Assembly (NCBI GenBank): GCA_019925795.1 | Contig: CM034300.1 | Span: 58,725,023-58,789,022, forward strand | Length of the DNA stretch: 64,000 bases | Reading direction: 5' to 3' | Source: Dendrobium chrysotoxum | Lineage: Eukaryota; Streptophyta; Magnoliopsida; Asparagales; Orchidaceae | Shown: one piece after another, positions 24,721 through 38,184 of the stretch | Position numbering within the stretch: the first letter of the stretch is position 1 | How the letters are laid out: every line of letters begins with the position of its first letter | Position numbers and translations under genes: made by a program | The notes under the pieces: model-generated | The model's input: the letters and a program-made list of their open reading frames with translations, nothing else | The model's database searches: none | What the model was told of the DNA's origin: nothing

Positions 24721-26500
24721 TGACCTTATTCTTGCATGAGGTTAATGAAACAAAACCAAGATCAAATCCAAAATATCAAACCAAAAATTAAGGCCAAAAG
24801 CCTATGTACCATAACCCTTTTGGGTGATTTTGTATTCACCTAAAAACCAATTCAAATAACCTCTGATTCATGATCTATCAGTTGCATATTAATTAGGCAT
24901 GTTATAGGGTCAACCCTCCAAATTTGAGGTCAATCTATGCCCTCTAACCCCCAAAACTGAATTGATTTCTATAGGCTACAAAACTTTCAAATATTTATAA
25001 TCCATGTCACTAGACTATGGCCTTGGGAACCTCCCTAAAACCCTTAAAACATGGTCATGACATTTGTTATGAGTGGTTAAACACAAAATTGAACATTTGT
25101 TCGACCCTAGTTGACCAATGGCCCATTAAATCTGAAAATCCTTAAGGGAAAATGAATCCTTCCCTTAAACCTCAACATGGCGCATTCAAACCAACTTTTA
25201 AAACCTCTTCCAATCCATTCGAAATATTATTTGAGTGTATTGAGCAAAAACATAAGTTCTGGTTTCACCTGGTTGACCAAAATGCCCCTTAAGGGTCTAA
25301 AAATGGCATTTCGTGCAAGGAGACCTCACCATTGCATAGGACCATCTCCATTTGGTCCAAAATGTCATTTTAAATTTATTGGACCCATTCGAAACTCATG
25401 GTTTGACCTGGTTGACCAAATCAACCAATCATTTAACCAAATTCAAATTTAATGCTCCAAACACCTTCAAGCCAAACTAAATCCTCAAAATCATTTGATT
25501 GCATGTCCCTCCTATCCAATATTAGCATGAGTCAAAGCCCTATTTATTTGACTTGGTTAACCCATTTGGAGTGGTCAAATCCATGCATATAGTAAAAATT
25601 TCAACAAAACTCCAAACCATTGTATTAAACCCCTTGAGATTTATTCCTACAGCAAACACAATTTCCCCAAGACCCATCCTATTCACCATGGACTGGTTGA
25701 CTGATCAATAAGTCAACAAAACTAAGAAATGGGTGAAAATGGGTCAAATGGTTAAACCATCTAAAAAATTTTATTTTCCTCTAAAGCTCTCTGATTAAAT
25801 TCACCCAAAGATCCTCAAATCAGCCCTAAAATAATCCTAATATTGCAACTAAACCAAGCCCAAGCAATGGTTTAGACATAAGGGGTAAGATATGGTCCCC
25901 TCCCCTCATGGAAGCTCACCTAAGGCACTCACATGCAAGCATACTTCTCCCTTTCTCCCAACCACCCTGGACAAGTTGAAAACATCCAAGGGCTCCCTAA
26001 AATCCATCTTAACTATCCAAAATAAAATCTAGGGCTTAAGGTGTGCAAAAGCTCCCAGAAACCCTCATTCTTTAAAAATTCCACTCTCAGCTGCCTCCAA
26101 CCCCTATGTTCCATCCCTCTGCCTCTCAAGAACTTCCTTTATCTTCTTTAAGTTTCTCCCCACCATTTCATTGCCTCCAAAGCTCATTTTGGTCAACAAA
26201 GAGATAAATAGAGAGAGAAAGATTTAAAGCTAGCTTTTAATAAAGTGAGAACTAGTCCATGGAGTCTTCTATAAAGTTGAAAAGAATCTCCCCAAAAGAA
26301 AAATGAGCTCAAGAACTCACAAATCCATCCACTGGTTAGTAAGTTATGTCCATTTAAAGTTCTAGGATCAAATTTAAAACATTCAAAGATCTCAATACGT
26401 GGAGCCTCCAAACTCCAAGCATTGAAAGATATTATTATGTAGATCCTATGTTTCAAATTTCATCAAATTTAGATGGGTGGATTAAAAGTTATGAGCAAAT
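24721..26500. other. Non-coding interval with decayed repeats of about 145 bp
   Basis: No gene is recognised. The motif TGGTTGACCAA or close variants recurs near 25111, 25273, 25412, 25557 and 25697, at spacings of 162, 139, 145 and 140 bp, suggesting an old tandem repeat. The following 26190-26500 has a GAGAGAGAAAG tract and LTR-like character, but no termini were found. Confidence 0.35.
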
Positions 26501-29000
26501 AAATTTTTATACCATTTTGGACTAAAAATAGCTCAGGCTCAATCAGAGCCATCCGATCGTGCGATCAGCGTGATCGGATTGACCAAAAAGTGCCACACAC
26601 CCCAAAACAGAATTGTGGATGGTGCCAGGGTCTAAACTCTCACAGTTTATTTGTGGATAGGCCACGTGGCAGGATCAGATCCATCGATCCGATCTACGGG
26701 AATTGAACGACGCCCGATCATGTTGACGTCCTTAAGTTAAAAATATGTCTGTGGTTTTCATTTAGCCACATTTCCTAACAAATGTTGGCTCAAAAAATGA
26801 TGGCGATGCCGTTTATTTTTACATAAAATGAATTAAAAATTCAATTTAATGCTCAAAAACTTTCAAAAATCAGAAAAAAAAAACTATTTTTTTTTACCAA
26901 ATTGAGTTATTTTGGACTCATTGGAAAGGGCTTGAGCTGTATTATTTTCTAAAAAATATTTTTACCTTAATTTGAAAACTGTATTATGAGAAAATTACTG
27001 ATTCTTAAAATTAAATTTTATCAATTTTCTCATGATCTAGTGCAGGACTTAAACTTTGGTAAAACTTTTTTAAGCATGTTAGTCACTCCTAGTAATTTTT
27101 CTAAGCCGTTTAGGTATGCTCATGATTGTTTTTGTTTGAGTTTCTAAGGTGATGGGTCCAAACGGACCCATAGCTTTAAAAATTTACAACTCTCCAAATA
27201 GGTAGCATTTTTTGTTCAATTTTTTGTGGTGTGCTTGTGTATGTGTAAGGGTTAGCCAAACCAAATTATAGACCCATTGGAACTTAAGTGACACCTAAGT
27301 AAAAGAACTAAGGATTTGTTTAGAAAAATTAGAAAAATCTTATGAAATTATTCACACACCCAATAGGAGTGAAACTTTGGAACAGTGAACTTAGTGACAT
27401 CATAAACCATATATTTTAATTTCACTGAACTTAAACTTCATTGGATCAAAAGACTAAGTGAAACAAAAATTATACCCTTTATGGAGCCTGAAACTTAAAA
27501 AAAAAGTAATAAATCTAAATTAAATAAAAAATACAAACAAGGGCTCAAAATATTCATAATTGAATACACTATTTAAGAAAAGTAAGATCCCCATCACCAA
27601 ACTTCATAATTGAGCTTAATTTAATAAACAAGAAAATTCAATAAATAAATAATTAAAAAAATTAGAAAAATAAGAAGTAAATTTTGAACACTTGGAATCA
27701 TCCCTATATATTATTCTTGACATTTAGGGAAGGTTTCAAGTGATTTGGAATTAGTTTGGTGCAAAATAAGAAAAAGCCCTCTAATAATGCAATTAAATAA
27801 TTCTATTACATGCTTAAACTTAAAAAAATCACAACTAATTATAAAAAATAATGAATTGAGCAAACTCAAAGGTATTGGACTCATCCCTAGGTTTAATATT
27901 TATGAAAAATATCAAATCTCCAGAATTCATTAAAATTTAAAATGTTAATATTTTGGTTAATCTTAATTCAAAAACTCACCCAAACTTTAAAAAATCATAA
28001 CTTATTGTAAAAATTCTAAATCTAGCAAACTCAGTGGCATTTTACTCATCTTAGGGTCGAATATTTATTAAAAATATAAAAACTCCATAAGTTAAAGTAA
28101 ATCTAAAAGTCAAGAAATTGACCATTTATTTAATGTACTAAAATATTCAGTTAAATACAATAAATAAGTAAATAATCAATAGTAAATCATTAATCTAATT
28201 AATTAAATTAGGTTATAACATTAAAATGAATAGCCAACATTCCACCAATGAAGTTCTTAGGATGGACTACCATGAGCTGTGGGGCTATGTGTCCTAAAGA
28301 GGCCTTGGTCCTCATGCCCATTGTGATAATGCTATGAATGAACTTGGTGGAATACAAATCATAAGTTATAAACCTAACTAAATTAGTAACCAACTAATCA
28401 AATTAAATCATTTATATAACTACATAAATAAGGTTTTTAGGATGGACTATCTCGAGCTGTGGGGCTATGTGTCATATGGAGGTCTTAGTCCTTCTGCCCG
28501 TTGTGATAATGATATGAACCAACTGATGGAAAACCATTAATAAACTAATAAGAAAGATAATAAAAAATCTAAATAGTTAATCAATGAACTAAATCAAAAG
28601 TAAACCCAAAGATAATTACTGGGTAACCCAGGTAATGAGGGCCGACGAGGCTTTTAAGTTAGCCCCGATGAGGGTGAAAATAAACCTAACGACCCTGGTA
28701 TAAATAAAAGTAGTTATTGTTCAACTAAAATAATTAACCATAAATCATTAATTAATGGAAGCCTCCATATCTTATGTAGATTCTGTTTTGGAGAGGACAA
28801 GTGTTTTAAATTTTGAGGCTTACGGACTAAAACATCTAATTAAAATTTATGACTTTAGAGAACTAATAATTAATCAACTTTAACATTCACTACTCATCCT
28901 AAATTAATACTAAAACATCAAACATAAACTCAAATTAAATATTTCTTCAACCTACAATAAACTAAACAGTACATTAGTAAACTCTAAATAATCACCCATT
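26501..29000 (-). repeat. LTR-like gypsy (Del/Tekay style) sequence with internal duplications
   Basis: Non-coding, AT-rich DNA whose phrases are similar to minus-strand LTRs of chromoviruses, for example AGCTGTGGGGCTATGTGTCC followed by GAGGCC. Two local duplications are plain. A unit of about 165 bp occurs at 27817 and 27982 (AAATCACAACTAAT / AAATCATAACTTAT, then AGCAAACTC and AATATTTAT). A 180-bp unit begins GATGGACTA at 28261 and 28441. I could not define terminal TG/CA boundaries. Confidence 0.35.
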
Positions 29001-31429
29001 TAAGATACATCCAAATCACACAACTCGATGCATATAATGTAGATGGCTTGTTAGGACAATCAATTCTAGTTTTAGGCTAGGACGTTATTCCTTCATACTT
29101 GCCTTTTATGTGACATAATTTTACGTGGATTTCATTGCATACTAGTTGTCATGGCTTAATGTGTTCTGTGATGCCTTGTGATGTGATGATTTTACTATAT
29201 TACTTGTAATATGATGGGACCTAGATTTCTCCAAGATTAGGAATGATTTAGATGCTAATGGAGTTCTTTTTGTAGGTGGTCATGCTTATATAGGGCTATA
29301 TAAATAAAGCAAATAAAAAATATTTGATTAATAAAATTTTCTCCAGGTGCTAAAAATGCCAAGCATACTTAACATTAAAAGCATGGCCAAGAGAATATGT
29401 TAGCTCAAGTGAGGTTTATGAAATCTTTATAAATACTTATAATATTTTGATGATTTTATATATGTAAAATGCTTAGGAAAATGTGCAGGTTGTATTATAA
29501 TCATTTAATTTTTTATAATTGTAATCCCAAAAATAAAGAGTCGAGAAAGTCACTTAAAATGGAGTATTTGACACCCAATTTGGAAACCAAAGAGGAAGGA
29601 GACATCCCTTAGTGGAGAGTTCCTTCCATGTAGAGATCCAAACTTGGGTAAGTTTGAGATCCAAAGAGAAAACTTGGGTAAGTTTGAGATCCAAACATCC
29701 ATTCGAGGAGTTCTCTTCATTTGGATATTCAGACTCGACAGATCAAAGGAGCTTGAAAGAAGAAGTTGAAGAAATGAAGACAAAAAATATCCCACTTTAA
29801 CACTTGCATCATTCTATAGGATTAGAAATCTGGGATATTGTGAGTGGTGCCAGGCCACTTTTAATTTCAACAGACCCTCGGTTGTATTTAAGTGGCATTT
29901 ATCATATGGCCTTTTATATTCATTTGATATCATGTGATGATGTTTGTTTAAATTATTTATGCTTTAGAAATTACTTGCTTTTATATGTTGATTTCTTACA
30001 TGTTGGATTTATTTTAGCCTAAGGACAATAAAAAAAAATTCTTTTAGTTATAATTAAATAAAAAATATCAGACTCACATAGAAAGATAAGCGCTTCTAAG
30101 AAGTAAGCCTTGGCACACCAAGTTTTTGTCATGAATTCATATTGATATTTTCTCCTTACTAGGCACCACTCGGCCTGTGGGTTGTGGCAGACAGCCTGAT
30201 CTATTAGGGTGCAGCTCTATCTAGGGGATGTTGTGCATTTCTAGGGAAAAATCTAATTTTTAAGCCTAATTTTTAAAGTTTGTCATATATTTTTGCATAC
30301 AAGATCAATCAACATGCATTGCATTAGAAATTAATTAAAAATTAATAAAATTTTAATTACATTAAGCATAATCACCCTATTTAATTAAAGGGGTCAATTA
30401 GGACATTCTCTATATGTCAACCCCAATTTTTCAAAAACTTAAATAATGAACCTTACACATCTATAATAAAATTGGATACATGGTTTTAAAGTGCCTAATT
30501 GGTTTAGCTGACACTCCAAACCATGCCAAGATAAGTCTATATTTGTATTTTAGTAGTTAGGTGCGGCTCACTATCATTTAGTGCCCAACTTAGATTTAGG
30601 ATCCGGGTCGAACCTAAAATCATAAGTCCCCAACATCAGGAATTTAGTCTCAAATTTTTAATAAAATTTCAACTTGAATTAAAAATTTCTCTCATCCAAA
30701 ACTTTAAGCCCAACATAGGATAGATTGAGACATTTCTAAGTTGTTTCAGAATCCCGAAATGTCTCCTACTTCTTATATTTTGGCCTTTATAATAAATGTT
30801 CAAAAATTTATCTAATCCCTATTGAAATTCCCACATCATTCCTTTAATATCACTCTTAGAAAATTTTAAAAAATAAAATTTTTATCATTATTTTAATTGA
30901 GAGTATTCATAGGGCTCCTAGAATATCTTATGATATAATTAACTACGAAAGCTTGCCTTCGTAGGAGATTTAAGACCTTAAATAAAATAAACCCCATCCT
31001 ACTTAGCTCCTAAATAGGATAAGGAAAAAATATTATTTTGGGAAAAATTAAAATTAAAAATGTGATCATTATTGTTATGCTTAATTAGTAAGTGATAAGT
31101 GATATTTCCTTCACTTGGGGAGAAATATCATTTATCATTGCAACTTTGATCATGAAATTAATGATAATATAATTGGGCTATCGTAATCAAATACATGATT
31201 GAATAACATTTGATTCTTGGGGGTCATATACAGTTCTCTCTTGAAATTGACTATGATAACTTAGATAAGATTTTCATAATTCTAAATTTGAACTCATTAG
31301 AGAATGTTATTTTCATCTCTCAAGATGATATATCATTTCTAATGGCATGTTCTTTTTAAGAATTAAAATCTAAAACAATTATATGCAAATTTTTCTGAAA
31401 ATACAATTGCAATTGATTTGTGCCCTTCC
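29001..31429. other. Unassigned interval
   Basis: No gene or element is recognised with confidence. A 33-bp phrase containing ACTTGGGTAAGTTTGAGATC is tandemly duplicated near 29640-29697. The whole is AT-rich with stops in all frames. It lies where the 5' LTR of the chromovirus remnant would be expected, but I cannot trace that LTR here. Confidence 0.3.
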
Positions 31430-34212
31430 TAAGCAAACAATTATGCCTATTTTAATTTTCAAAAATAAGAAAATTTGATTTTTTTTATTAAAATTATAAT
31501 TTTGTAGGATAGAAATGGAGATAACTTCGTATATACAAAACTTTGACTGTGAAACTTACTATATGTTTTAGCATAAAAATGGGGATAATTTGTTATAGGA
31601 ACTGAACTATAGTTGAGTGAGATAGTTTTGGATATTATCAGCATTTATTTTTGCTTACATTCATGTGCATGTTATGTTCAATCTTGTGCCACCTATGTGA
31701 TTGAGAGATGGATCCGTAAGTGCCAAATATGAATGATGGGCAAAGTCTAAGTTAGATAGTTCCCATACGAAGTACTACTTTTACCATTAGTTTTAACTTG
31801 ATTTATCTCGATTTTCCAGTCTAGTAGCATAGTTGATGGGTGAGGCCTAGAGCAAGATCTCCTATGTTTTATCTGATGATGTATACATTCTCTTAGCTAG
31901 GGAAACATATGATTGGTTAATGAGGTTGTAGAAGATATTTGATGGGATGTAGCATGTCCTTTTAAGAGGAAGGTGCTTCTAGCTATGTTTTATTAAATGG
32001 AGAGGTTAAGCATTATGGTTGGGTCAACATTAAAAATGTTCCAGGGAAGGCTAAATTTTCTAACTAATTGGGAGGAGTATCTAGATATTTTTTCCACCAT
32101 ATTAGTTCGTACATCCATCTACATGTTAGTAGATGTTGGAGATGTTTCTGAGATTAATTCAGGGGTGCATGTCTATTATATAGTATAAGATAGAGTTCAT
32201 TATCGTAGCCAGGTATGCTCCACATTTGTTAGCACTTTTGAGGAAAACTATTATAGGTTTCTAAAAGGGCTTTAGAATAGCTTGAGAAAACCATTGGTAT
32301 CATTTTATATTTATGATTTATCTAAGTTAATGAAGAGGGCCATCTGATCAAGAATAATCTGTCTGCTACTCATAGCGATGGACTACTTATAGAAAGATGT
32401 TTTGAAGTGAGGCTTTAGTAGTGATATTTGTGAGAAGAGGAGCATGTTTGAGCCTAGAGAATTTTAGGAGAGGTGGGTTGCCTATTTTGGTTCCTACTGA
32501 TGGTAGCATTGCTAGGTCTGAAGGTTCTATGAATGGGATACCTATATATAAGAGCTATGGTAGAACACACTTAGGTCAATGCTATAAGATGATAGGCTAG
32601 TACTTTTGATGTGGCTATACTAGACATATGGTAGTTGAGTGTCCATATGTAAGGCCTAATTGATAATCAAACCCAAGTTTGAGAGATCTGTTAGACTAGT
32701 AGGGAGATCTAGGATAGTTTCCCATCATGAGTTCACCAAGGGATTATTTAGTAGAGGTAATGGTTTTGGTTATATAACAGGGAGGCTGTGAGAAAGCGTG
32801 TTAGTTTTGTTGCTTCGACCTTGATTTGGGCACATGTATATAGTATAACTTAGCATGAAATAAGAAATACTCAAGATGTGGTAACAAGAATGTCTTATAT
32901 TTTTAATATGCCTTGTCATATTTTTTTCAGTTATGGAACCAGTCAGTCATTTATTTTTTAGAGATTTTTTTATTTGCTATGTTTTCCTTTCATGCTATTA
33001 CCTTCTTATTTATCTATTATTTACTAATTGGGGGTTGTATGATAGCCAGTAAAGTATGCTTCTAAGATATTGAGATGTTTAGTAGGAAATAGAGATCTAG
33101 TTTAATATTATTATCTTTCTCTAAGTTTGACATCATTTTAGATATGAATTGGTTGAGTCAATATAGAGCTCTATTTAATTGTTTGAATAACAGTGTCACT
33201 TTATATCTAGGTAAGTTATTTATTCTAGGGAGTTAATGGAGTTTTATCTTATTTGATATCTGTCGTGTAAGTAGATAAATTGTGGATAGAAGCATAAAAT
33301 TTGGGTCTTTGCATGATGTCCTTATAGAATGGGAAATTTTTGATGTTTTTCCTAAGGAGTTGATGAAATTTTCATCAAATAGCGAGATTGAGTTATATAT
33401 TAATGTATTCCTTGGTACCATTATGATATCCAACGACATGTATAGGATGATATCTAAGAATCTTCAAGAATTAAAAAACTTCAAGAGTTAGTTGATCTTG
33501 ATTTTATCCATCCTAGTGTGCCATGGTGGCACCTATTTTTTAACTAAAAAGAAAGACAATACTATGTGCATGAGTATCAACTATAGGGAGTTAAATAAGG
33601 TAATAATCAAGAACAAGTAACCTATGCTAAGAATTGATTATTTATTTGTCGTCTTATGGGAGCTTCAGTGTTTTCCAAGATTGATCTGAGGCATGAGTAT
33701 TATTAGGTGAAGGTAAAGGAAGAAGATATAGTAAATAACATTTGGTATTAGATATGGTCATTTTGAGTTCTTAGTTAGGCCTTTTGGGGTGACTAATACA
33801 CCTGCAATATTTATGAATTTGATGAATATGATATTCAAGGAATACCCAGATCAATTTGTGATCATGAGATTATATCCTAGTTTACTCAGCTTCTGAGATG
33901 GTGCATGAAATACATTTGAGGATTATTATAAAAATATTGAGGCAACATTGACTAAATGCCAAATTCTCCAAGTGCAAATTTTGGTTGAAGATCATTTCAT
34001 TTATGGGGAACATGGTGAGTAGTATAGGTGTTTTTTATGGTATTAGAAGTTAAGGAATAAATAGATTCCAATGGTCAAAGTGCAATAGAAATAAATGATT
34101 GAAAGAAAATCATATGGGAGATGGAATATGAGATGACACAAGTGTACCATGTTCTATTTATTTGATATGACTTTTGAAATATTGAGGATGATATTTTTTT
34201 AGTAGAGGAGGA
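31430..34212 (+). pseudogene. Chromovirus gag-pol remnant with internal deletion
   Basis: A Del/Tekay-like polyprotein in broken frames. A CCHC knuckle reads CGYTRHMVVECP (about 32615), following GRTHLGQCYKM. The protease region has SYGTSQSFIF, where DSGASHSFI is usual, so the catalytic Asp is lost, then FDIILDMNWLSQYRALFNC (about 33130). RT begins IFDVFPKELMKFSSNSEIEL (33338). GASVFSKIDLRHEYY and KVKEEDI follow, then HLRIIIKILRQH and AKFSKCKFWLKIISFMG (about 33990). Sequence then jumps to the chromodomain tail KKIIWEMEYEMT (about 34110), so RNase H and integrase are deleted. A polypurine tract AGTAGAGGAGGA (34201-34212) abuts the LTR. A short stretch at 31430-31580 matches the middle of the LTR, suggesting a truncated 5' LTR. 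Confidence 0.75.
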
Positions 34213-34213
34213 T

Positions 34214-35316
34214 TGTAATGCCCACTGAAATGGTGTTTGGTTGCACCTATTATGACTCAATCTTGGAAGTGCAATATAATAAAAATGTTTCATCTAAATC
34301 TCATGTACGTTTCTATGAGTGTTTTATATACATATGAATGTCTAAATCTATTCTAAGGTGAGATCTAACTATCTTTGTGCATGAATAAGAAATTTGAAAT
34401 TTTTTTCTTAGGAGCACTATGACGTCAAGCTTTTAGGTTATCTTCAATTTAAAATGATCTAGGTTGGCGTAATGGCACAACTATCTGGAGCACCATGAAG
34501 CAAGGTTAAAATTAAAAATATATATATTATTTTCCACTAGAGAACAACGTTTGTTGAATCCTCTCCTCCAAGTGTGACTAGCTTAGAGAGAGAAAGGGAG
34601 ATAATTTTAGAGAGAAAGATAGATTTAAGCTTCTTGAGCTCATTTTTTTAATTGTGGGTTGAGTTCAAAAAAGTTATCCAAATCGAGATATGTTATATTT
34701 TGCCTACTTCAATTTTCAAAACTAAGAAAATTGGGAGATTTTTCTAATTAAAATTATAATGTTATAGTGTAGAACTAGGATAATCTCATATCCATTAATC
34801 TTGGACTTTATAACTTTCTGTATGTTATAGATACCATCATTCTGAACATTTTGATATTTTCTAGAAAAGTTTCATGAGGTAAAATAAAAAGTGTGCTATT
34901 TTTAGTTAATTAGTAAATAACTTTGATCTCAAAACATAATGTTGTAGAATATTTAAAGTCTTAAAATAGTATTTTGAATAATCCCTCAAAATTTATGAAT
35001 TTCTAAAACTATAGAGTTCTACTTAGTTGCAAATCTAGTAGTTATTGATAGTACATTTTGAGAATTTTTTCAATTTGATTTTTTTTTTCATTTAATTACA
35101 ATGCAATTTGATTTGCAATTGTTTTTTTGAATTGTATGATTATGTGGAGCCTTGATGTTAGAGGAAATTCTATTGCGCTAAATGCACAAGAAGTCATAAG
35201 GGCTTAAAATTTTCAATATCTTATGTGCTAAGTATTTGTGAGCCAAATTGGCCTATTTTTTGATATGCTAGCATGGGGAGTCATAAAGGCTTGAATTCTA
35301 ATATTTATTTTTGATA
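34214..35316 (+). repeat. Chromovirus 3' LTR, first part
   Basis: Starts TGTAATGCCC immediately after the polypurine tract of the chromovirus remnant. This is the best-anchored copy of the LTR family also seen at 947, 9982 (minus) and 23732. It is interrupted at 35316 by the CACTA element and probably resumes at 38185. Confidence 0.75.
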
Positions 35317-36199
35317 CACTATAGAAAAGTTAGCAATTTGAGATGAACGTCACGACAGATTTTTCTAAAAAAAAAATATGATGGATTTGAGATGATAATA
35401 TTTGTTATTTTTTTACAATGGATTTGAGATCAAAATTCCACCATAAATGTGCGACAAAACTTTAGTCGCAAATATGTCACAAAGCTGTCACAAATCCGAT
35501 GCAAATTACCTTGTTTACTAACTTATTAGGCATTCATTTTATTTGTTCGTTCTATTCTCGACCGCTCTCCTCTACCCTAGACTTTGCTCATCTCCTTTAT
35601 TTATGTTTCCTATGGCATCGCCTCCTTCAAGGATGTTCCTTCATGTTATATTCAAAGTCACACTTCCTCGTCGTTCTTCTTTGTAGCCATGGCATCTCCT
35701 CCTTCTCGTTCTTTTTTGCAGCCAAAGTTGGAGACAGAGCTTGCTAGTTAAGAAGGTATCCATCTTTCCTCCTTTTGCATGCTCTTTCATCCAAAATGTT
35801 GCATCCAAACTCACACCTCCTCAACTCTCTTCTATAGCAGCCAAAATTAAGGAGTCGGGAGCTTGGTCATTGCAAAGGTATCCATCTTTCTTCCTTTTGC
35901 GCGCATCTTTTATCCAAACCCTAAATCTACCATCACCACAGGGTATGCATTTTACTGATTATTACTCTTTGTTGATAAGACTAGAGAGAGAGTTGAATGT
36001 AAACCTGAATTATAGAGGTCAATCTTAGGGGCTATTTGGCAACCAGCAAGATTTAACTATTCAGGATTTAGTAAATCCTGTAAATCCTTGATTTAGTAAA
36101 TCCTCGAGCTGTTAAATCCTGAAAACTATTTGGCAAGTTAAGTGATAAATCCTTTTGAATCCTATGAAACTGTTTAGCAATATAATATAGGATTTAATG

Positions 36200-36760
36200 T
36201 GGTTAGTTCATTTAAAAATTAAATTTATTATATTTTGAATTTAATTTAGGTGTTAAGTACGAGTAACTTGCTAAATTTAATTTTAATTACTATTAATAAG
36301 TTATAATAATAAATAATATAATTTAAAATTAGCTTAACTATCAAATAATTGAACTAAAAAATTAATTACAAATTATAATATTAATTATCAAATTACTTAT
36401 TTAATTGTTAATTTAATAAGTATTTGAAATCTAATTAATTAGTTAATTATTTCTTGAAATAACTAATTATTTAACGAATACTCCTACTAATAATTTAATT
36501 AGTTATTTAAGTGTTATTAATTAATTTTAATTATTAGTTATGCTATTAATTATCTTACTAATCACTTAATTATTCTACTACTCATTAATTATTTAATTAT
36601 TATTTACACTATTAATTATATAATTTAATTTATATGTCACATTATACAAAATAAGCTAATTATATTAATATTTAATTAATAGTTATGTTATTAAATACAT
36701 TATATTTTTGATTAATTTTAATTAAATTAGTTGAACTAAATTAATTAATTCCTATGACAC
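36200..36760. other. AATTA-rich low-complexity DNA within the CACTA element
   Basis: About 560 bp dominated by TTAATTA-type words with no coding capacity. Just upstream (36040-36190) the word AGGATTTA/TAAATCCT recurs in both orientations, beginning after TTAGGGGCTATTTGGC, reminiscent of a PIF/Harbinger-type MITE end; the opposite end was not found. Confidence 0.4.
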
Positions 36761-36954
36761 TTTGACTCTCTCTTTTGGCTTCTCATTAGCTGTAGGCTTA
36801 AGGTTTGCTTTTCTACTTCTCCAGCAGTTCTATGTCAACTACGCTTTGCATGAGAGGAAAGAATATTGAACAAACCTATTCGCCTCCTTTGATGATGTTC
36901 TTTCCTTTAGATCATAAGTCATAACAGGAGATGCTTGGTAGAGAACCCAGTTAA

Positions 36955-37295
36955 GTTGCATAGTCACACTCACAAGCGCCAGGATGAGCATCAGTGGGTG
37001 GATGAGCAAGTGAGATGGGCATGTGAAGTATATAAGGTTACAATACTTAGCAAATATTATAATTAATGATTAATCTTATATTATATTTTATAGGATGAGT
37101 ATACATGAGTTTAAGAGAGCCAGGCAACAGTAGAGAGGGATCCTCCGAGGGTTCCATAAATATTTTTGACTATCGCACTTGGTTGCAGGTAGTAGGTGAA
37201 ATGCAGAAAGGACACATTTATGGATTAGCTTGGCAAGCCTACATGTATGAGGGATGGTCCTTTTTTGCCTCCAGCTACTCGACAAACTGCTAAAA
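36955..37295 (+). pseudogene. Plant En/Spm transposase-associated protein fragment (Transposase_24-like)
   Basis: Two pieces on the plus strand. The first includes HSHKRQDEHQWVDEQVRWAC in approximate frame (about 36970-37030). The second, after a possible intron ending TTTTATAG, includes TWLQVVGEMQKGHIYGLAWQ and ASSYSTN. Proteins of the Ptta/En/Spm family have HKKxDGxWVDERSR followed by W.E.VGGxKKGRVYGLGSxA.xY. The match lies inside a CACTA element, which fits. The N-terminal half is missing. Confidence 0.6.
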
Positions 37296-38184
37296 GGGTT
37301 TATATAGCCAACTGGTGGCTAACTTAACAATAGAACTAAAACGTATCCAAAAATCATAAGCATACATCAACATTCAGATACTAGATGAGCTTCAGAGTTT
37401 TACAGAGCAGATTGGAGGAAATCACCATGCACCTATATCGACCAAGTAGGAGAGTGAGAATATAGATTTTGCTTAGAATGTCTGTGTAGGGGTTCTTGAT
37501 GCATTTTACTTTTTTGATGTATAAGAACTATGTTTACGTTAGAAGTGTTGTAATAATCGTAGAAAAATTGGAATGTAATTATCTATTTGAGCAGTTGGAT
37601 TGTGATTGTATAAAAGTATATTTCTTATATTGATTTTAGCATTGTTTGTTAAAATATTAGCATTATTAATAACTACTTTTAAACTGCTTGGATTGTTATT
37701 ATTGAAAAGCTCAAAAATTGATTGCAAGTGCTATTTTTTTTATTAATGCCATAAGTTTCCAACAAATTTACGTCAAAATTTCTGCTCTAAACACAAAAAA
37801 TGATAACCGTGCATCGCATTTTATGTTGGAATAGTCCATCAGAAATTGTTGTTGCGACAAAATTGCTGCCACAATTTAGGACGGTATTTCCAACATAAAT
37901 TGTGGTGGACTTTTCACTTCAAATTCATCATAATTTGTTATGGAATCTATTTCGTAGCTAAAATGAAGGCATTATTGTCTTAAAATCAATTTCATCATAA
38001 ATCCACTGCAAATCTGCTCAAAATATTTGTGATGGATTCAGTCCATCACAAATACTTTTGCGATGTGACATTGACCATCAGAATTTATTCCATCGTAAAT
38101 CTGCAACAAACTAAAATTTCTAACAAATTTTGCTTTTTTAGTGATAGATTTTTTTCGTCACAAAAACCTGACTTTCCAGTATTG

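Larger units (their letters stand above)
35317..38184 (+). mobile_element. CACTA (En/Spm) element, deletion derivative
   Basis: The left end reads CACTATAGAAAAGTTAGC; the right end, reverse-complemented, reads CAATACTGGAAAGTCAGG, agreeing at 12 of 18 positions and followed on both sides by a GTGACG/GTCACG-bearing subterminal stretch. Subterminal repeats of the TTTGTGATGGATT / CATCACAAAT kind are dense at 35380-35490 and 37780-38150, a hallmark of plant CACTA elements. The 3-bp flanks are ATA and ATG, a near match. Inside lies a fragment of a plant En/Spm transposase-associated protein, but no catalytic transposase, so the element would depend on others. Confidence 0.75.

Noticed and set aside
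35499..36028. Two frames of 82 and 95 codons
   Set aside because: They overlap a local duplication inside the CACTA element, and no family match was visible.
36011..36190. PIF/Harbinger-type MITE
   Set aside because: The left end TTA-GGGGCTATTTGGC is suggestive, but no matching right end was found.
38139..38146. TAGTG followed by ATA as the right end of the CACTA element
   Set aside because: The flank ATA would match perfectly, but the inverted-repeat similarity extends 41 bp further to 38184, and a CGTCACTAAAAA-like word is a usual internal part of such ends.
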